From the NCBI GenBank assembly GCA_035582835.1, contig JAYKAV010001300.1:979650-1043649 (forward strand): DNA of 64,000 nt. The letters are read 5' to 3'. The notes under the pieces are model-generated. The model was given only the letters and a program-made list of their open reading frames with translations. It was not told the DNA's origin and searched no databases. This DNA comes from Phoebastria nigripes. Lineage: Eukaryota > Chordata > Aves > Procellariiformes > Diomedeidae. The translations under genes were made by a program, and so were the position numbers. Below, piece by piece: positions 62,101 to 64,000 of this stretch. Each line of letters opens with the position of its first letter. Position 1 is the stretch's first letter.

Positions 62101-64000
62101 GTACTAATGCAGCATGCATCTGCCCTGTTAAACTTGCACTGTAAAAAATTGATCTGTGGTAGGTTGAGTTGCTTTGGAATAGTTTACAGGTCCAAGGAAC
62201 AAACAGCAGCAAATGCATATGGGGTGCTGTGACATGCTTCTCTGTGCTTAGCATAAAACTGAGCACAGTTAAAACTAAATAAAATTGTTGATCTGAAAGG
62301 AAACAAGTCAAATTCAGTTCTGGTTTACTACATGGTTGCACCCAGTGTCAGTGAGGAGAGAATTTATTTGAATGTCAGCTAGGGTTTATGCTGTCTTTTG
62401 AAAGGTCTGCAGAATGAACATTACCACCTAGTGGTTGACAATAGTGAATAGGAGAAAAGAATTGCACACTACTGCATGTAGACCAGGTATTTGCTTTTAA
62501 AAGCCTGCCTGTCATGTGCAGAGGCTTAAATATCTGAAAGCAGAGACCTGTTGGGTTTCTGTTCGGTTTAGTCCCTAAGTATTGCATCATACTAGGTAAA
62601 TATCTTCAACAAGAAAACACAGAACAAAGGAAAAGTAAACTTGCAGTTACGATCAGAAATCCATTTGCCTCAGATTAACTACAATAGCATAACTACTACT
62701 GTACAGCAGATGTGTCTGCTAAGTAGGTTCTGCACTAAAGGTGAAACAGCTGCAACCAGTGTTCTGCTTGGTGAGAACAGACAACACCTCTGCTGAGGGG
62801 CTGGCCGAGCTTAACTTGACTAATAGAAGCACAGGAACTGAATTTGTTTCATTTGTCCTTTGCCAAGATGTTGGTTAAAAACAGCAATTAGTTTTTAACT
62901 TATTAAATAAAGTGGAACCATTTATTCAAATGTTTAAGCATGTTTTTTATTCTCTGAAAAAAGAAGTCTTTAAGAAGTTTAATCTCTCTTATGATGACAA
63001 TCTAGTTCTGTTATTTGATACTATACAGTATGATGTATCAGCTCATTCAAAAGGCAAGAAATGCGGTGAGCTTTGAGTCTCTGAAATAGCTCATGTATTT
63101 GTGGTTAAATTTAAGTTCTCCATGTATTCCTAACATCCTGAAGAAAAAAAAAAAAAAAGTAGTAACTTGTTTCCATTTCATTTGAAAAATCAAATCAGTT
63201 ATGCAAGGGGATTGGTATTCGTCTTGGTCTTCTTGGTATTCCTTATCATCCCTCCAACTTCTGATAAGAGGGGAAAAAAAGCAGTGTATGAAGGAAAGAG
63301 TTTTAAAAAGAAATTTTTTTTTTATGTGTTTCTTTGTGTGTGAGGAAACTTTTCTTTTGCTATTAAATTCTTTGAAAAATTAATCAAGAAAGTTAGATGA
63401 AAACTTTCANTTCTGGGACAGGATTTTCTCTAAGTTTAAGCTATGATATTCACTGCAGATATTATCATTAATGTGATAATTTTTGCAGATAATTGATTTT
63501 CAGGGATCACTGGAAAAGAATTTGACTAAGGCTGGCTTGAGTAGGCAGCAGCCTGAAGAGTAGACTGCGTGCTTTGAAGGCAAGGATCACCTACTATAAC
63601 TTTGCTCCCTGCTGCCGCCACCAGATTTTGCCCACATCCCCAGAGAGTCTGGAGTCACTGGGACCTCAGTAAGTAAGCCAGTAAGGACAGCTAGTAAGTA
63701 CAGGTAATTCTGGCAGGAGGACCAAGCTAGAAGCTGAAGTGGAAAAGCTTCCTTTTATCAAGTGTGAACAGTGGATCAGAAACTGGGTTAAAAATATCTG
63801 TATCCACTCTTACGTCTGTATGTGCGTGCTTAAACCAGGAAGAGTAAGGCTTGAGATTGCAATTGATTTAAGACAGGAAAATGAGGCAAAATATTCATTA
63901 TGAATACTGAAAACAATTCTACTTATGAATTTATGTATTTCTATGCTTGTTAGTGTAGTCTTCAGAATATCTTATTCTCAGTTTTTGAGTTTTAATTTCT
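59196..64000. other. 4.8-kb gene-free stretch to the window end
   Basis: No gene is recognised. Open frames reach 118 codons (61076-60720, minus) but carry no domain I know and overlap equally open frames on the other strand. A 15-base A run lies at about 63144-63158. Nothing else stands out. Confidence 0.6.

Noticed and set aside
1..64000. CRISPR arrays, operons, phage or plasmid genes
   Set aside because: No regularly spaced repeats, no dense coding and clear vertebrate retrotransposons; the window is avian nuclear DNA.

Overview
The window reads as nuclear DNA of a bird. The evidence is two LINE fragments of the CR1 family with avian-type 3' ends, and four copies of one LTR family that I recognise as a common avian endogenous-retrovirus LTR (ERVL-like; the class assignment is from memory and the 5-bp target duplications). 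The rest is moderately AT-rich single-copy-looking DNA with homopolymer tracts, isolated single N calls and one 952-base assembly gap. No operons, CRISPR arrays or bacterial-type genes are present.

Layout. 1-9417: unannotated DNA with A- and T/GTTT-rich tracts; a weak exon-like segment lies at 366-438. 9418-9979: solo LTR, plus strand. 9980-19307: no gene; a GC-richer patch at about 17150-18300, a hairpin resembling an old hAT DNA transposon near 18720-18835, and a possible CR1 3' scrap at 16962-16994. 19308-19921: solo LTR, minus strand. 19922-32226: long AT-rich stretch with no recognisable gene; a weak terminal-exon candidate is at 28720-28797. 32227-32778: solo LTR, minus strand, with a perfect 5-bp duplication. 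40931-41500: solo LTR, plus strand, with a perfect 5-bp duplication. 49377-49546: CR1 3' end. 51889-52390: isolated GC-rich block with a G-quadruplex motif. 53762-54713: assembly gap between 20 T and 20 A. 58097-59195: 1.1-kb CR1 fragment with a decayed reverse-transcriptase C-terminal part. 59196-64000: nothing recognised.

No open reading frame here could be assigned to a known protein. Nearly all are under 130 codons, show no recognisable domain, and look like chance or repeat-derived frames. The region is best described as intergenic or deep intronic. The clearest biology is the LTR set: two copies share nearly identical U3 sequence but carry unrelated R-region blocks, which suggests that recombination built the subfamilies. 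I found no convincing new biological system, and the exon, enhancer and DNA-transposon candidates are tentative.
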